Positions 61,378-64,000 of a stretch of 64,000 nucleotides of DNA are shown in pieces; position 1 is the stretch's first letter; the number at the start of each line of letters is the position of its first letter. The notes under the pieces are model-generated. The model made no database searches. It saw only the letters and a program-made list of their open reading frames with translations, and was not told the DNA's origin. The position numbers and the translations under genes were made by a program. The DNA comes from Dugong dugon (lineage: Eukaryota > Chordata > Mammalia > Sirenia > Dugongidae). The stretch covers positions 20,330,501 to 20,394,500 of the forward strand of contig CM057469.1 of the NCBI GenBank assembly GCA_030035585.1, written 5' to 3'.

Positions 61378-61588
61378 GTTCCCTGGTAACACAAACTGTT
61401 TGCGCTTGACTACTAATCTAAAGGTTGGTGGTTTGAACACAGCCTGTGACTCCACAGAAGAAAGGCCTGCCATTCTGTTTCCAAAAAGTCAGCCATCGAA
61501 AACCCTGTGGAGCAGTTCTACTGAGACACACCTTGGGTCACCTGAGTTGGAATTGACCTGACAGCAATGGGTTTGGTTTTGATTTTTG
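61378..61588 (+). mobile_element. AfroSINE, second subfamily
   Basis: Uses the 'gttccctggtaacacaaact' head and the 'agaagaaaggcctgccattc' and 'gaaaaccctgtggagcagtt' middle, unlike the main subtype. Tail 'gggtcacctgagttggaatt'. Short TGTGTAT repeats may flank it. Confidence 0.85.
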
Positions 61589-62614
61589 TGTGTATACCAC
61601 CAAAGAACCTGAAAAAGATCAAGGTCTTACTTTATCTCCCAGAAATAATGCATAGTTAGAGGTTTTCTTTAGCTTACAAAACTATAAGCTGCAAATAAAT
61701 ATTTCTTCAGTATACCTTGTCTGGGGAACATTCAATCAAAACAAGGAAACGTTTCTTTAAGAGTCAGAATGGTTAGGGTACCAGTGTGGCATTATTAACG
61801 TAAAGACGGGGAAAACGTGAACCTTCTTCAGTGCTGTGATGAGGCTAAGATATATGCTATTCATGTTAAATGGTAGCTTGGCATCACCTAGAGAATGCCC
61901 TCAGAACCTAACCTGCACATCAGTTAAAAAGTAAGGCTTACTCTGTTTCAGCTCCGCCGGGCTGGACATGCTCAGAGTGTAGAGGATGAAGGCTGTGAAA
62001 ATGTGATGTTTGTTTGGGTTTGTATTATATCACAAAGAAACAAGAAATTATGATGACCAGCCTGATATCAGTAGCTCTTTTAATGAAATCAGGTAACATT
62101 CTAGTGCTTTGGATAGTAAACATGAAATAATTTACAAAATCACATATTTTTATGAATGCTTTATGTCTTTAAAATATGTAACGTATTCATAAAAGGTTAA
62201 TTCATCTCTAAGATCAGATATTTTTATTAGAGTTCTTATTACTAAGCTTCAGAAGATTTACTATCTTTTGTAGGTTCATTATTACATGATTATTGGCCAT
62301 GTTTCTATATGTTGTGGCAAATCTAGAGATAAAGGCATATCTAGAAATGCTGGTATCTTTCAGAGGAATCTGAATCCCACCCTTGGCAAAGTGAAAAATG
62401 AACTAACCTTGATTACAAGTAATAGGATGTGCTACTCCAAAGAACACAGTATGACATGTAGGACTGAGTCCTGGTCCTGGATTTGCTTCTTTTTTCCTGT
62501 GTGGAAATGGACAGGTCATTTAACTGCCATAAAATTCTGATCCCTGAAGTTCCTCCAAACTTTAAGATTCTCTGGTAGTATGTTTTAGAATATAAATTTA
62601 TCTAGATAAATTTC
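61589..62614. other. AKT3: plain intron
   Basis: No element recognised. Confidence 0.5.
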
Positions 62615-62822
62615 TATGTAGATTTCTATACAGATTTTACACTCAGTTTGTCAACATCTACGAAAAAGTCTGCTGGGATTTTGTGTGAGATTATGTTGAA
62701 TCGGTAGATAAATTTGGGGAGATTGACATCTTACCATATTGAGTCTTCTGATCCATGAACACAGTTTATCTGTCCATTTATTTAGATCTTCTTTAATTTC
62801 TCTCAGTAATGTTTCAGAGAAA
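62615..62822 (-). mobile_element. L1 ORF2 fragment, antisense
   Basis: 'gattgacatcttaccatatt' and 'cttctgatccatgaacacag' are antisense ORF2. Confidence 0.7.
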
Positions 62823-63155
62823 AACACAACAAAGAGCATCAAAATCAAATTACTCAAAACCAGTGATAGAAAATCTGAAATAGAAAATCTAAAACAGAGA
62901 AAAAGACACATATTATCTATGGAAAACAAAGAACGACAACAAAATTCTCAGTGGAAGACAATGGAGAGACATCTTGTAAAGTACAAAAAAAAAAAAAGAT
63001 TATTAATGTAGAGTTCTATACCTAGAAAAAATTCCTTTCAAAAATGAAGGCAGAATAAAGACTACACCAAAAAAGCTAGGAGAGTTCATTGCCAGCAAAA
63101 CAGAACAGAAAGAAATGTTAAAGGAAATTCTCCAGGCAAAAGAAAAATGAGCTGC
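62823..63155 (+). mobile_element. L1/HAL1 ORF1-like fragment, sense
   Basis: 'cagtggaagacaatggagag', 'gagttctatacctagaaaaa' and 'aaggaaattctccaggcaaa' match an L1/HAL1 ORF1-end motif. An A-run lies at 62984-62997. Confidence 0.6.
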
Positions 63156-63349
63156 TTAAGTCAGTAGATTTAATAGCTTTCATTACATTCCTTTTCTTTT
63201 GAGACTCCAGTTAATATATGTATGTATTCTTTTAAAGAGTGTTTAACTTTTTTTTTCCTTTTTTTTTTTTTTTTGCTGGGGAGTCACTTATTTGCAAATT
63301 AGTTTGAATTTTTCAAAGTTTATTTTTAAGCTCCTTTGGGATGCATTTG
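63156..63349. other. AKT3: plain intron with T-rich run
   Basis: Mostly T-rich, with a T-run at 63259-63274. Confidence 0.5.
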
Positions 63350-63571
63350 GAGTCTCTGGGTGGTACAAACGATTAAATGTTTGTCTACTAATCAAAAGTT
63401 TGGAAGTTCAGATCCACCCAGAAGCACCTTTGAAGAAAAACCTGTTGATCTCCTTCCAAAAGATCACTGCCACTGAAAACCCTGTGGAGTGCAGTTCTAC
63501 TCTGACACACATCATGGGGTCACCATGAGTCGCAATCCACTCGATGGCAACTGGTCTGGGTTTTTGGTTAG
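63350..63571 (+). mobile_element. AfroSINE, second subfamily
   Basis: Head 'ggagtctctgggtggtacaa', 'gaagttcagatccacccaga', tail 'gtcaccatgagtcgcaatcc' and 'ggcaactggtctgggttttt'. Confidence 0.92.
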
Positions 63572-63603
63572 GGTACATTTAAAGTAGCCTTAATTCTAAG
63601 ACT

Positions 63604-63815
63604 AGAGTCCCTGGGTGGTGTAAATGGTTGAACGCTCGGCTACTAACCAGAAGGTTGGCAGTTTAAGTCAATCCAGAGATGCCTCAGAAGAAAGGCCTGG
63701 CGATCTACTTCTGAAAAAGTCAGCCATTGAAAACCCTATGGAACACAGTTCTACCCTGACACAAATGGTGTAACTATGAGTGGGAATTGTTTCAGTGGCA
63801 ATTGGTTTGGTTTTA
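63604..63815 (+). mobile_element. AfroSINE, second subfamily
   Basis: Head 'agagtccctgggtggtgtaa', 'agaaaggcctggcgatctac', tail 'ggcaattggtttggtttt'. Confidence 0.93.
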
Positions 63816-63844
63816 TCCTAAGGCTAAGTTTAGCTCCGCTTCAA

Positions 63845-63965
63845 AGGCACCAGCTGCCGTCCTGTCGATTCTGACTCATGGTGACCCTGTATGCATGTCA
63901 GAGACTGTGCTATGGTATGCCCTCTATGGATTTGGAAAGATTTATGGAGAAAAAATTGCATTTAA
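63845..63965 (-). mobile_element. AfroSINE, second subfamily, 3' part
   Basis: 'caccagctgccgtcctgtcg' and 'tgactcatggtgaccctgta' start the antisense tail, then 'gcatgtcagagactgtgcta'. It fades into unmatched sequence by about 63965; no full head. Confidence 0.75.
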
Positions 63966-64000
63966 AGAGAGCACAGGATCTGAAATGATGGAAATGTGAC

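Noticed and set aside
59883-64000. Downstream AKT3 exon (LVPPFKPQVT start)
   Set aside because: No matching sequence seen; the exon must lie beyond the window.
1-64000. CRISPR array, operon or bacterial defence system
   Set aside because: No regular spacer-repeat array, and the sequence is mammalian intronic DNA.

Overview
This window is mammalian nuclear DNA, and everything points to an afrotherian, most likely an elephant or close relative. The species call rests on remembered repeat families: about twenty copies of the tRNA-derived AfroSINE, RTE (BovB-clade) LINEs of the elephant type, and L1 copies with an unusual long 3'UTR. The sequence is AT-rich, has no operon-like gene packing, and its only host coding sequence lies in short exons with GT-AG borders.

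The host gene is AKT3 (RAC-gamma serine/threonine kinase), read on the + strand. Four consecutive internal exons are present: 29702-29824, 38122-38250, 52442-52656 and 59795-59882. They join in frame and encode residues 233-417 of the 479-residue protein (human numbering): the C-lobe half of the kinase domain with the catalytic loop, DFG, activation-loop threonine, APE and F-helix, running into the AGC C-terminal extension. Earlier exons lie before position 1 and the last exons beyond 64000. The window is therefore the middle of the gene, and all the rest is intron (at least 29.7 kb, then 8.3, 14.2 and 7.1 kb, then at least 4.1 kb).

Layout: 1-5.3 kb holds old degraded repeats and plain intron. 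5.8-10.3 kb is an antisense L1 broken by an RTE LINE. 13.2-25 kb is a dense nest of L1s in both orientations with AfroSINEs inside them, including two adjacent antisense L1s with long 3'UTRs. 26-27.3 kb holds L2-like relics. 27.9-38 kb is mostly plain intron around the first exon, with one notable head-to-head RTE/SINE chimera. 38-43 kb holds the second exon, a short L1 3' end with a clear target duplication, a split old repeat and a hAT MITE with a perfect 8-bp target duplication. 43.6-47.4 kb is the longest repeat-poor stretch. 47.4-52.3 kb holds an RTE, an L1 3' end and a TA-flanked Tc1/mariner-type MITE. 52.4-64 kb holds exons three and four with AfroSINEs, RTE tails and MIRs.

I found no CRISPR array, operon, RNA gene or novel gene system. 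The most interesting material is transposon biology: the chimera, the two MITEs, a deletion derivative of RTE, the 3' tail shared by SINE and LINE, and a splice donor that runs straight into an 18-A homopolymer.
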